Assembly: GCA_045585895.1 (NCBI GenBank)
Contig: JAZMZI010000144.1
Coordinates: 1 to 64,000 of the forward strand
Origin: SVTX01 sp045585895
GTDB taxonomy: Bacteria; Bacillota; Clostridia; Oscillospirales; CAG-272
Direction: 5' to 3'
DNA: 64,000 nucleotides
Positions 1 through 8,175 of this stretch are shown here, piece by piece (within the stretch, counting starts at the first letter, position 1; each line of letters begins with the position of its first letter). Position numbers and translations under genes: made by a program. A model generated the notes under the pieces. It ran no database searches. It was not told the DNA's origin and saw only the letters and a program-made list of their open reading frames with translations.

Positions 1-2
1 TT

Positions 3-146
3 TTTGTCATAATATGGGCGGTGTTGTATGCGATAATTGCTTCCATACAGTTCATTATTGCTCATTGGATATGGTTTGCAATTGGCGGGGGAGCAATAAT
101 AGTAGGGCTATTAGTATGGTTCTTTATAAGCCGAAAGCAAAACTAA
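3..146 (+). CDS. C-terminus of a small membrane protein (5' end outside window)
   Basis: An open frame runs from the window edge to a TAA at 144-146 and gives 47 residues. Two hydrophobic stretches, roughly residues 1-20 and 25-41, are separated by a short His/Trp-containing turn, and the tail is basic (SRKQN). This is the pattern of the last two membrane segments of a small integral membrane protein. The other frames lack this pattern. A terminator hairpin begins 14 bases after the stop, which supports a real 3' end. No family can be assigned from this fragment. Confidence 0.5.
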   Translation, partial: FVIIWAVLYAIIASIQFIIAHWIWFAIGGGAIIVGLLVWFFISRKQN

Positions 147-159
147 ATAAGTACTAAAA

Positions 160-187
160 ACGAGGCCGCACGAAAGTGCGGTCTCGT
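160..187 (+). terminator. Hairpin terminator, its T-tract replaced by the insertion sequence
   Basis: A 12-bp stem with one G-T pair (acgaggccgcac / gtgcggtctcgt) closes on a GAAA tetraloop, and A residues precede it. The expected T-run after the stem is missing because the IS1182-type inverted repeat starts at its last base. It probably terminated the upstream membrane-protein gene before the insertion. Confidence 0.7.
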
Positions 188-199
188 TCAGTCTGTCGA

Positions 200-236
200 A
201 AAACGCCCATCACGCGAGAGCGATGATGGGCGTTTT
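200..236 (-). terminator. Transposase terminator overlapping the stop codon
   Basis: A perfect 13-bp stem (aaaacgcccatca / tgatgggcgtttt) is capped by a smaller stem and a GAGA loop. Read on the minus strand, it is followed by five T residues supplied by the terminal inverted repeat. The last nine transposase codons and the TGA stop lie inside the hairpin. Confidence 0.8.
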
Positions 237-1694
237 GGTGAATTTGAAGCAAAAGAACGAAAGAAAAGCCAAGAAGTCGGAGGGATGGTTATCTCTCCAC
301 TTTCTTTTAGCGAATTTTTTGAGATTCATGGCAGCAAATTTAAGCCTTACCCAATTTGAAACTTGAGCGAGGCCGCGGTAAGGCGTATAACGCATAGCGT
401 GTTTTTCTTTTGCATCCGCAAAGACACGCTCGATCGTCTCCTTGCGTTGCTTGTATAGGTCGGCATATTTGGGAGTGTATCTCGCATCGTCTGCAAGCTC
501 CTCGTAATCCTTCCAGATATGTCTTTGTACGACCTTTACGCAATCCTTGGAATGTGTGCAAAGATGTCTCGTCGGACAGTTCTTACATATCTCGGGATTA
601 CTCTTGTATTCTCTGTAGCCGTCCTTGTTAGTCGTACTGTATTCAAGTGTATGAAATTCGGGACAGATGATGCAATCAAAATGCTCGTCATAAACGTATT
701 TCCACCACTCATGTCCGCCTTTCATTGTCATAGGTCTCTTGTATGCCGTACTGAGAACCCTATTGTCATCAAACACTTTCTTGCAAATATGAGGTGTTTT
801 GTATGCGCTGTCTGCTACTACTGTCTCTACTTCGGGAAATTTTTCTGTTACTTTATCATATACGTCATCAAATGCCACGCTGTCGTGTACGTTTCCGGGG
901 GTCACTACTGTTTCAAGAACATATCCATGCTTGTCGCAGGCGGTGTGTGCTTCATATGCAAACTGTCTTTTGTGGTCACCCTTTACAAAAAGTCCGCTGT
1001 CGGGGTCTGTAACGCTTTTAGTGACCGTCTTCATCTTCTTGCGGCGTTCTAACTTCTTTTTTGATGTGTTTTTGTTGGGCTTTGATGGCTTGGGTGGATC
1101 GTTGTTGTTATCGTCATCATCGCGAAAAGGCTTTTTGCCGTGTTCCTCTCGGTCGGCGTTAACTTCTTCCATAAGCTCCTTTGCATACCTTTTGGATGCT
1201 ACAGGAACCTCCTCTTGTATTTTCTTTTTGTTGTTTGCGTTTGCTTTGATGTGTGTTCCATCAATGAATACTGCCGAGGGGGACAGATATCCTGCTTCTG
1301 CGATCTCATTCAATATCCAAGCGAATATCTGATCTACCGTTTCGCTTGTGAATCTATTCTTAAAGTTGTAGCTCAGTGTTGAGAAATGCGGTGTTTCATC
1401 CTGCAAACTATATCCGAGAAACCAACGGTATGCCATATTCACCTCTACCTCTGCCGCCGTTCTTCTCAGCGAGGGCAATCCGTACAGATGTTGGATCAAC
1501 ACCATTTTGACCAACACTACGGGATCTATGCTCGGTCTGCCGTTGTCCTCGCAATACAGCTCTTCTACCATTTCATAGATCTTGTCAAAATCTACGGCTG
1601 CATCTATTTTCCTGAGCAAATGATCTTTTGGTACCAGATCTTCAAGCCACACCATTTGCATTATATCTCTTCCGTTTTGTCCTCTGCTTAACAT
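210..1694 (-). CDS. IS1182-family transposase
   Basis: This 494-aa DDE transposase catalyses cut and strand transfer of its own element. The N-terminal part (about residues 15-120) matches the InsH/DUF772-type domain with the PHFSTLSYNF segment. The catalytic acids are best read as D145 (VFIDGTHIKAN), D295 (VVADSAYK) and E422 (IERVFADAK), the last followed six residues later by a Lys as in the DDE signature. A basic, Asn/Asp-rich linker (about 180-225) is typical. Cysteines around 341-385 form a CxxC-like zinc cluster. The start ATG at 1694 follows a GGCGGTG-type ribosome site, and a TATAAT box lies at 1724-1729. No frameshift or stop is seen. Confidence 0.92.
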   Translation of the reverse strand: MLSRGQNGRDIMQMVWLEDLVPKDHLLRKIDAAVDFDKIYEMVEELYCEDNGRPSIDPVVLVKMVLIQHLYGLPSLRRTAAEVEVNMAYRWFLGYSLQDETPHFSTLSYNFKNRFTSETVDQIFAWILNEIAEAGYLSPSAVFIDGTHIKANANNKKKIQEEVPVASKRYAKELMEEVNADREEHGKKPFRDDDDNNNDPPKPSKPNKNTSKKKLERRKKMKTVTKSVTDPDSGLFVKGDHKRQFAYEAHTACDKHGYVLETVVTPGNVHDSVAFDDVYDKVTEKFPEVETVVADSAYKTPHICKKVFDDNRVLSTAYKRPMTMKGGHEWWKYVYDEHFDCIICPEFHTLEYSTTNKDGYREYKSNPEICKNCPTRHLCTHSKDCVKVVQRHIWKDYEELADDARYTPKYADLYKQRKETIERVFADAKEKHAMRYTPYRGLAQVSNWVRLKFAAMNLKKFAKRKWRDNHPSDFLAFLSFFCFKFTKTPIIALA

Positions 1695-1723
1695 TCTTTC
1701 ACCGCCTGTCTTTTCTTGCTTCT

Positions 1724-1729
1724 ATTATA
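1724..1729 (-). promoter_or_regulatory. -10 box of the transposase promoter
   Basis: A perfect TATAAT on the minus strand lies about 30 bases upstream of the transposase ATG. The -35 region at 17 bp spacing is poor, which suits weak expression of a transposase. Confidence 0.5.
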
Positions 1730-1742
1730 CCATATTTTACGC

Positions 1743-1771
1743 AAAAAAGCCACCCTTTCGAGTGACTTTTT
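1743..1771 (-). terminator. Terminator-like hairpin shielding the transposase from read-in
   Basis: Read on the minus strand, a short GTCAC/GTGGC stem is followed by six T residues. It lies inside the right end of the element, upstream of the transposase promoter, where it would stop transcription entering from the neighbouring gene. Such blockers are known in insertion sequences. The stem is only 5 bp long. Confidence 0.45.
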
Positions 1772-1783
1772 CGACAGACTGAA

Positions 1784-1811
1784 ATGACCTACCGAAATCG
1801 GTAGGTCATTT
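1784..1811 (-). terminator. Terminator of the 944-aa gene, abutting the IS
   Basis: A perfect 12-bp stem (atgacctaccga / tcggtaggtcat) begins one base outside the right inverted repeat. Read on the minus strand, it is followed by only TTT before the IS sequence CAG, so its U-tract appears to have been cut by the insertion. Confidence 0.7.
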
Positions 1812-1825
1812 TTGATTTACCTTAT

Positions 1826-4660
1826 TTACTTTACAAGTATTACAACCGAAGGAACGTCCTCTTTATAAACCCTGCTTCCCTTGAAGGAAAGTCTTTCGTC
1901 TGTACGGAGGTCGCATCCGTCCATATCAACGTCGAAATAGATTTCGGCGTTTTCGGGTATTTTCGAACAAATATTTACCACGGGAGCATTGGAATATACT
2001 ATCCAACCCATTTTGTATCCATCGGGAAGTCTGTCCTCCTCAATGGTAGTAAAGACAGTATTGGAAGGCTCTTTTGTAATATTGTACTTCTTGCCATCGA
2101 TAGTTACACCGCAAGTCGCGTCTCCTCTGAAGGCAACAAGCCTACCTCTGGGGCTGAGACGGTATTGAAGCAAATTCTTACCCGTATAGCTTACCTTGTG
2201 TCCCTCAATAGAGAATTCATTGAACTCAAGCTCAAGAGGAACCATAAGATCGTAAGTTTCAAGGAATTTAGCATCCGCCTCTTCGTTACGTCTAAAGCTT
2301 CCGTCGGGCCAAAGCTCACGCATGGTCTTATAATGACGGCAAATAGAGATTGCGCCGTTATTGAAGTGAGTTGCGAAATATTCGGTCTTTCTCGAAATAG
2401 TCTCGGTGTTGTCAAGAACACCTGCGCCCCCGTATGCTCCCAGCGCCTTAAGAACGTCAAAAAGGGTAGAGGGAGCGTCACCTGATTCGCCCGATTGATC
2501 GTCTCGGAGACGGCAACCGACGTAAGTAGCTCTGCCAAGCCCGTATTTTCGCGTGGAACCTATTACTGCGTTTCCTGCGTTGGCAACCGCCTCGCCGCTT
2601 CCAATCTTAACTTTGTAAACTCGGTCGGGAAGCATTTCGGTCGGTATCTTCATCTTTTGAATATCTGAAAGTATGCCCGAGAATCTTACCTCGTGCGCCG
2701 AACCTCCCTCAACGAGAGTTTCTGCTGATTTAAGACCAAAGAGTTTGAGCCATCTCGTGGGTATCTTGCCGTTGGGAGCAGCCGCAGGAGCTGCATTCCA
2801 TACAAGATTGCCTCCGCCTCTGACAAACGCCTCAAGCAGCTCCATAAATGCTTCGTTATAGAAAGGCTCAAAGCCCACTACGATAGTGGAATAAGTGCCT
2901 ATGCCAAGCTTAAGCTTGCCTTTTTCAATCTTACCGAGGTTTACAATCCTGTCAGCGGGGCAGTAGTTACAATATCCGTACTGTACCATCCAGCTACCGA
3001 ATCTTTCCTCAACCGAAGTAAGATCCTTGGGGTAAACGTAAAGCACGTCGATCGCTCTCGGTCTGCCAAAGGTCACGAGAGCCTCGCGGAGACCTCTGCC
3101 GCCGCCCGAGAAGGATTGAGAAACGTTTGAGAATCTCTTTCGCGCCTCGGTCGGGAATCCCCAAGCACCCCAGGATGCTACTTCATTTCGGTTAAGCGTG
3201 CCGAGAGATGCCGACATAGCTCCACCGTAATAATTACGGTCAAACCAACCGCATTCACAGAAATCAGTACCGCCGTATGAAAAATAGTCATTCCACTTAA
3301 AATAATCGTAGCATCCGGAGATTGCCTCTCTGATGGTACTCGAATAAACGTAATCGGGGGAATAATCAAAAGTGCAATAGCCACGCCTTAGCGCGTGGTG
3401 GAATCTGCCCTCGCCGCGTCCGGGAGCGTAATGGTCACAGGTGGGAGATTCCTGCCATGTCGCGTGACCAAGACAGAGAGGATCCCAGCCCTTGTGCTTG
3501 ACGTAAGTATCCCTGATATAATCTCTCGCGTCACAGCACATACCGACCACCTGATCCTGAAGCATTTCAAAATAGATGCGACGCATACGGAAGGTGCGGT
3601 AAAGGTCTGCCGCAGAGCTGCCCAAAACGTGCTGGGTGTGTGATCTGCCAAGCTTCTCTCTGTCGGCAAGCATATCGTAGCCGAAATAGATAAGTGCCTT
3701 ATCAAAATCGGCGAAAATAGGATCTTCCGCCGCAAGACGGCTCTGGAAATTTTCGGTCATATAACGGGAGGGGATCTCGTAAGGTCCGAAATGAGCAAAG
3801 TTCCAGTCGAACTGGATGTGCATCTCGTCGGAGTAAAGCTCCATAAACTCTACTCCTTCACGGCGGTACATATCGATAACGCCGTGGATGTAATCTATTA
3901 CATCGGGATGGAAATAGTCCATCTCGGGTGTGTCAACGTAGAAGATCGCAAAAATTCTGTTGCCGGGAATGTCTGTCTTTCCCTCGACTATCGCGTGCTG
4001 ATTACCGAAATAGGTGCTGAGCTCGTAAGGCTCTTTACTTATGGTAACGGTATAGTCGCTTTCGGGAATTTCAAGGATCGACTCGGGCTTAATAACGAGA
4101 TACGCGCTTCCGTTATCCTCCTCGGTGTAGGCAAATAGCCTTGCGTGATTATACTGAGGATAGATATGTCCTTTATTGTTAGTCCAACGCTCTGAAACTA
4201 CACCGTTGAACTTAAAGCTTCCGTCGCTCTCGCGTATTCCCTCAGCAAAGAAACGATGCTGACCGCCCACTCCCTTGTCTTGCTTGAAATTCCTTCCGAG
4301 ATCGAGGGGGTTGGTAACGCTTGCGCCTATGCCAATGCCATATTTTTCGGCATATTCGGAAAGTTTTTTGGTGCAATCAATAAATTCGGGATGGGTCAGA
4401 TGAAGCTCTCTCTCTCCACCTCCAAAGAAATGGTCGTGAAAGAAGGTAATGACCTCAACCTTCCTTTTCTGTGCGCGTTCACAAACGTCCTTCATTGAAG
4501 AGCTGGCTCTTGACGTCTGATTGTTGGCAAGCTTCGGTGTATACTGCTCCTCGGGAGCATTAGCATAGGCGCGAAGCTTATCGTCCTCGGTCAGAAGGAT
4601 ATTGTCGCGTCGAACGATCGAGTGCAGGGGCGGATTTTTCTTTAGCTTTGGTGTAGACAT
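1826..4660 (-). CDS. Uncharacterised 944-aa glycosidase-like protein
   Basis: I do not recognise a named family. No signal peptide is visible (N-terminus MSTPKLKKNPP), so it is probably cytoplasmic. The middle (about residues 60-500) has the aromatic-rich, Asp/Glu-studded pattern of a TIM-barrel glycosidase, for example EFMELYSDEMHIQFDWNF and GGTDFCECGWFDRNYYGG. A segment near 590-640 (YSTIVVGFEPFYNEAFMELL followed by RGGGNLVWNAAPA) resembles the glutamine-amidotransferase-like trimerisation domain of GH42 enzymes. The C-terminus is beta-rich. The start ATG has a GGAGG site 8 bases upstream, its own promoter, a structured leader and a terminator, so it is monocistronic. A carbohydrate-active role is inference from fold-like patterns. 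Confidence 0.6.
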   Translation of the reverse strand: MSTPKLKKNPPLHSIVRRDNILLTEDDKLRAYANAPEEQYTPKLANNQTSRASSSMKDVCERAQKRKVEVITFFHDHFFGGGERELHLTHPEFIDCTKKLSEYAEKYGIGIGASVTNPLDLGRNFKQDKGVGGQHRFFAEGIRESDGSFKFNGVVSERWTNNKGHIYPQYNHARLFAYTEEDNGSAYLVIKPESILEIPESDYTVTISKEPYELSTYFGNQHAIVEGKTDIPGNRIFAIFYVDTPEMDYFHPDVIDYIHGVIDMYRREGVEFMELYSDEMHIQFDWNFAHFGPYEIPSRYMTENFQSRLAAEDPIFADFDKALIYFGYDMLADREKLGRSHTQHVLGSSAADLYRTFRMRRIYFEMLQDQVVGMCCDARDYIRDTYVKHKGWDPLCLGHATWQESPTCDHYAPGRGEGRFHHALRRGYCTFDYSPDYVYSSTIREAISGCYDYFKWNDYFSYGGTDFCECGWFDRNYYGGAMSASLGTLNRNEVASWGAWGFPTEARKRFSNVSQSFSGGGRGLREALVTFGRPRAIDVLYVYPKDLTSVEERFGSWMVQYGYCNYCPADRIVNLGKIEKGKLKLGIGTYSTIVVGFEPFYNEAFMELLEAFVRGGGNLVWNAAPAAAPNGKIPTRWLKLFGLKSAETLVEGGSAHEVRFSGILSDIQKMKIPTEMLPDRVYKVKIGSGEAVANAGNAVIGSTRKYGLGRATYVGCRLRDDQSGESGDAPSTLFDVLKALGAYGGAGVLDNTETISRKTEYFATHFNNGAISICRHYKTMRELWPDGSFRRNEEADAKFLETYDLMVPLELEFNEFSIEGHKVSYTGKNLLQYRLSPRGRLVAFRGDATCGVTIDGKKYNITKEPSNTVFTTIEEDRLPDGYKMGWIVYSNAPVVNICSKIPENAEIYFDVDMDGCDLRTDERLSFKGSRVYKEDVPSVVILVK

Positions 4661-4814
4661 AACAGTTTACCTCCGGTTTTCAGTATTTGGCGGTCAACCT
4701 TCGCTTGACGGTGCACCGCCTTTATCCGCAGGGCTTTGCCCGAAATAATTCCTTCTCACCGACTTTTAGCTTTCGTGGAGAAGGAGTATAACGAATCTAT
4801 GTTATACTGTAAAA
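4661..4814 (-). promoter_or_regulatory. Structured 5' leader of the 944-aa gene
   Basis: About 150 nt separate the promoter from the ATG. Read on the minus strand, the leader holds a CCTTCTC/GAGAAGG stem, a GGGC-AAA-GCCC hairpin and a nested GGCGG...CCGCC stem enclosing GTCAA...TTGAC. It matches no riboswitch I know. It could be a regulatory leader or a hairpin-type intergenic repeat. Confidence 0.4.
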
Positions 4815-4843
4815 ATTATATCATAGCAAAAACACGAATGCAA
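4815..4843 (-). promoter_or_regulatory. Promoter of the 944-aa gene
   Basis: On the minus strand TTGCAT and a perfect TATAAT are separated by 17 bp. This predicts a transcript start near 4808 and a leader of roughly 150 nt. Confidence 0.5.
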
Positions 4844-4918
4844 TACTTTTTTGAAAAAAATTGTGATTATTTCACATATTTTTTTGATTTCACAGATTAT
4901 AAATATGCAATGTGCAAC

Positions 4919-4935
4919 AAAAAGCCCGTTCGGGC
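4919..4935 (-). terminator. Terminator of the dpaAB operon
   Basis: A GCCCG-AA-CGGGC hairpin is followed by five T residues on the minus strand, about 30 bases after the dpaB stop. A second GCCCGTT...AACGGGC pairing overlaps it. Confidence 0.75.
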
Positions 4936-4965
4936 AATATTATACTCGAAACGGGCAGATTTTAT

Positions 4966-5526
4966 TCAGATAAAGAGCTTTCTCGTCTGTTTTCCTGATA
5001 AAGCGTTTTCAAGGGTTTGCGGTAACATAGAAAGGTCAGCTACCAAAGAGTGAGGCTTTTTAACCGGTTCATCCTGAAGCATAGGCACAAAAAATATGTT
5101 TTTTCGCGATAACAGCGTGCCAAGATTGCCTAAATTTGCCGACATAGCGTCGTTTGAAGCTAAGGCGATCACCAAGGGGCGGTCGCTTCTGAGATGTGCC
5201 TTTGCCGCCATACATACGGGTGTGTCGGTAATACCGTTTGCCAGCTTTGCCAAGGTGTTTCCTGTACACGGAGCGATCACGAGGGCGTCAAGAGAAATCT
5301 TTGGACCTAACGGCTCTGCATCCGCAATGGTGTGTATTACCTTTTTACCGCATATATCTTCGATTTTTTTAATCCATTCTTGGCTTTTCCCGAATCGGGT
5401 ATCGATGCTGTAAGCGTTAAAGCTCATTATAGGCAGTATTTCATCATAGTTTTTCTTAAGCTCCGTGAGCACGGCGTAAGAGGCTGAAAACGTGCAGAAA
5501 GAGCCGCAAAGAGCATATCCTATCAT
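4966..5526 (-). CDS. dpaB: Dipicolinate synthase subunit B
   Basis: This flavoprotein-like subunit works with DpaA to make dipicolinic acid from a dihydrodipicolinate precursor in the mother cell of a sporulating bacterium. The 186-aa product starts MIGYALCGSFCTF and contains the family segments TRFGKSQEWIKKIEDICG, AEPLGPK, LVIAPCTGNTLAKLANG and FVPMLQDEPVKKPHS. These align along the whole length with SpoVFB of Bacillus. I chose the ATG at 5526, not an upstream in-frame ATG, because it gives the family N-terminus and overlaps the dpaA stop as ATGA, indicating translational coupling. A terminator follows. Confidence 0.93.
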   Translation of the reverse strand: MIGYALCGSFCTFSASYAVLTELKKNYDEILPIMSFNAYSIDTRFGKSQEWIKKIEDICGKKVIHTIADAEPLGPKISLDALVIAPCTGNTLAKLANGITDTPVCMAAKAHLRSDRPLVIALASNDAMSANLGNLGTLLSRKNIFFVPMLQDEPVKKPHSLVADLSMLPQTLENALSGKQTRKLFI

Positions 5527-6425
5527 AATATTACCCCCGTTTCTTTGAGGATCTCGCAAATGGTCTCGAAAATGTATTTTCCTGCGGTTATCGGAGAGTA
5601 TTTGCCGGGGATCGAAGGGGCAAAAATTATTTTGATGCCGTTGTCTCGCGCCGCCGAAAGATCAATGCCACCGGGGGCGGACGCGATCTCGATATAAACA
5701 GGTCTGTTTTTGATTTGATCGGTTACTGTTTTCGTAAATATTGCGGCGGGAACCGTGTTGAATATTACGTCGCTGTTTTGAGAGGCATAGACAAGTTCGG
5801 GGTGAGATGCACCGAGTCTTATTGCATTGAAGCCGTTAAGTGAGATCTCGCAGAGAGTTTCATCCCGTCTTGCGCCGACCGTTACGTTTGCACCGAGTTT
5901 TCTCAATATGTCTGCCAATACCGAGCCGGTTTTACCGTATCCGCAAACCAGCGCGTTCATTCCTTGAACGGTAATGTCCGTGTTTTCCATAGCGATCATC
6001 AAAGCGCCCTCGGCTGATGGCAGAGCGTTCTTTTTTTGCAGCTCTTCACTTGCGTAGTAATCAAATACGGGAATGCCTTCGATCACGCATTTCTTTTTAA
6101 TGTTTGACGGTATTGAACCGCCTATAATTATCGAGCCGTTTGCCTTGGCAAGGGATATTATATCGCAAAGACTGATTTTCAGATATTGAGATGAAACGTG
6201 TTCGCCGTCTCGGGTCGCAGGCAAGGGAAGTATTATAAAGTCAACGTTAGACAGTGCCTTCTCGATGTTCGTGCAGATCTCCGCAGGCATACCGTCCGCA
6301 AGTGAATGGACGTCCTCGGTTACTCTGACACAGTGACCTCTTTTCAGAAGCTCGTTTGCTATCACACTTTGTCTCTTGTCGCTACCTAAAATTGCAAATT
6401 TATATATTTTTTTGTCGTCAGTCAT
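5523..6425 (-). CDS. dpaA: Dipicolinate synthase subunit A
   Basis: This 300-aa NAD(P)-dependent oxidoreductase-like subunit pairs with DpaB in dipicolinate synthesis, which gives spores their heat resistance. The N-terminal domain (KFAILGSDKRQSVIANEL) precedes a second Rossmann fold around residues 150-180 (VCGYGKTGSVLADILRKLGA, then VGARR). The length and this order are normal for SpoVFA. It is the first gene of a two-gene operon. Late mother-cell (sigma-K) control is expected from Bacillus, but I could not identify that promoter with confidence in the 240 bp upstream. Confidence 0.92.
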   Translation of the reverse strand: MTDDKKIYKFAILGSDKRQSVIANELLKRGHCVRVTEDVHSLADGMPAEICTNIEKALSNVDFIILPLPATRDGEHVSSQYLKISLCDIISLAKANGSIIIGGSIPSNIKKKCVIEGIPVFDYYASEELQKKNALPSAEGALMIAMENTDITVQGMNALVCGYGKTGSVLADILRKLGANVTVGARRDETLCEISLNGFNAIRLGASHPELVYASQNSDVIFNTVPAAIFTKTVTDQIKNRPVYIEIASAPGGIDLSAARDNGIKIIFAPSIPGKYSPITAGKYIFETICEILKETGVIL

Positions 6426-6599
6426 AAGTAATACCTCGTTGGTATTTTAGTTTGAAGTAGCAAAAACTGCGACCTCATTCCATTTTATGCCGAGGAGCGA
6501 AAAACAGTGACGGGTGTCGAATCGGAAAATCCTTTGAATTTATTTGTATAAAGAATGTTTTATTAACAAAATATTCAAACAATTATTTGCTAAATATGA

Positions 6600-6605
6600 T
6601 ATAAT
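6600..6605 (+). promoter_or_regulatory. Probable -10 box of the rhaB promoter
   Basis: TATAAT lies 60 bases before the rhaB ATG in an AT-rich stretch. The sequence 17 bp upstream is a poor -35 match, so an activator may be needed. The rest of the 240-bp gap between dpaA and rhaB shows only a small AATACC/GGTATT hairpin at its left edge. Confidence 0.4.
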
Positions 6606-6665
6606 TTAATTTGTGATGCTATCACTTATAGTAATATTGTATTTTTTTATTCAACGGAGGTATTT

Positions 6666-8138
6666 ATGGCTGAACTTAAGATGCTTGCCATCGACCTTGG
6701 CGCTTCCAGCGGCAGAGGTATCGTAGGCTCTTTTGACGGAAACAAACTCACACTTCGCGAAAATCACCGTTTCTCCAACGATCCCGTATTCGTAAACGGC
6801 AGATTTACTTGGGATATTCTCAGAATATTCTTTGAGATCAAGAACTCCATCACCAAGACTGTTATCGACGGCGACAACGTAACGAGCATGGGTATTGATA
6901 CTTGGGGCGTTGACTACGCATTCATCGACAAGAACGGCAGAATGATGGCTAACCCGACTCACTACCGTGATACGAGAACCGTAAATATCACCGATTACGT
7001 TAAGAATTTCGTGTCCCCCGAGGAGATCTATAACGTTACGGGTATTCAGGCTATCGACTTCAACACTCTCAATCAGCTTGCAGCAGACCGCCGCGACGAC
7101 CCTGAGATGCTGGCAAGAGCAGACAAAATGCTATTCATTCCCGACCTCCTTAACTATTTCCTTACCGGAAAAATGGCTACTGAATACACCATAGCGTCTA
7201 CGGGTATGATCCTTGATGCCGCTAAGAGAGATTTTGCATTCGGTCTCACGGACAAGCTCGGTATCGACAGAAATCTTTTCGCTCCTCTCGTTCAGCCCTG
7301 CAACGATCTCGGCGCACTCCTGCCTCAGATCAACGACGAGGTTGGTAAGAATAATATCAAGGTCGTTAACGTGGCTTCTCACGATACCGCCAGCGCAGTT
7401 ATCGCTGTTCCCGCAAAGAATAAAGACTTTATCTACATATCCAGCGGAACATGGTCGCTTATGGGTGCTGAGCTTCCCAATCCTCTTATCAATGCAGAGA
7501 CAAGAGGCGCAAACTACACCAACGAGGGCGGCGCTATGGGAACTATCCGCTTCCTTAAGAACATCATGGGACTTTGGATCATTCAGGAATCCAGAAGACA
7601 GTGGAGAAGAGAGGGCAACGAATACTCCTTCGCACAGATGGAGGCTTGGGCTAAGGAAGCAACTCCTTTCGCTTCACTTATCAATCCCGATCATCCTTCC
7701 TTCAACACTCCCGGCAATATGCCCGAGAAGATCAGAGAATTCTGCCGCGAGACAGGTCAGCGCGTTCCCGAAACCGTTGGTGAGGTAGTTCGTTGCATTT
7801 ACGAGTCTCTTGCGCTTAAGTACAGATATACCGTTGAGACTATCGAGCGTCTGATGGACAAGAAGACCTCTATGATAAACGTCGTAGGCGGCGGAACCAA
7901 GGATAAGTTCCTTTCCCAGATGACCGCAGACGCTTGCGGTATACCCGTTTGCGCAGGCCCCGAGGAGGCTACCGCTATCGGTAACCTTATGATGCAGGCG
8001 ATCGCTGCGGGTGAGGTCAAGGATCTCAGCGAGGCAAGAGAAGTCGTTGCTAACTCGTTTGAACTTAAGCACTACGAGCCTACCGGCGACAGAGCTGCTT
8101 GGGACGCAGCATATGAAAAGTTCTGCAAGCTTCAGTAA
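6666..8138 (+). CDS. rhaB: Rhamnulokinase
   Basis: This 490-aa FGGY-family kinase phosphorylates L-rhamnulose to L-rhamnulose 1-phosphate in the cytoplasm. The N-terminal phosphate loop is LAIDLGASSGRG (residues 7-18). It is followed by GIDTWGVDYAFID and YRDTRT, both typical of RhaB, and the ATPase segments SSGTWSLMGAE and VVGGGTKDKFLSQMTAD. The start has a strong ACGGAGG site. No rhaA, rhaD or regulator adjoins it, so the pathway is dispersed. A rhamnose-releasing function for the neighbouring 944-aa protein would be an appealing but untested link. Confidence 0.9.
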   Translation: MAELKMLAIDLGASSGRGIVGSFDGNKLTLRENHRFSNDPVFVNGRFTWDILRIFFEIKNSITKTVIDGDNVTSMGIDTWGVDYAFIDKNGRMMANPTHYRDTRTVNITDYVKNFVSPEEIYNVTGIQAIDFNTLNQLAADRRDDPEMLARADKMLFIPDLLNYFLTGKMATEYTIASTGMILDAAKRDFAFGLTDKLGIDRNLFAPLVQPCNDLGALLPQINDEVGKNNIKVVNVASHDTASAVIAVPAKNKDFIYISSGTWSLMGAELPNPLINAETRGANYTNEGGAMGTIRFLKNIMGLWIIQESRRQWRREGNEYSFAQMEAWAKEATPFASLINPDHPSFNTPGNMPEKIREFCRETGQRVPETVGEVVRCIYESLALKYRYTVETIERLMDKKTSMINVVGGGTKDKFLSQMTADACGIPVCAGPEEATAIGNLMMQAIAAGEVKDLSEAREVVANSFELKHYEPTGDRAAWDAAYEKFCKLQ

Positions 8139-8175
8139 TAAAAAAGAGTTATAATCATTCGGAGGATATAAAATA

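Larger units (their letters stand above)
187..1783 (-). mobile_element. Complete IS1182-family insertion sequence
   Basis: The element is bounded by perfect 17-bp inverted repeats (TTCAGTCTGTCGAAAAA at 187-203 and its complement at 1767-1783). It carries one intact transposase gene on the minus strand. No obvious direct target duplication flanks it. Instead, both ends abut the base of a terminator hairpin (160-187 on the left, 1784-1809 on the right), so it sits between two terminators. It also carries a terminator-like hairpin upstream of the transposase promoter (1743-1771) and one at the gene's end (200-236). All parts look intact, so it may be active. Confidence 0.9.

Noticed and set aside
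519..1382. Cysteine- and Val-rich plus-strand frames within the insertion sequence.
   Set aside because: They are shadows of the transposase on the other strand without start signals.
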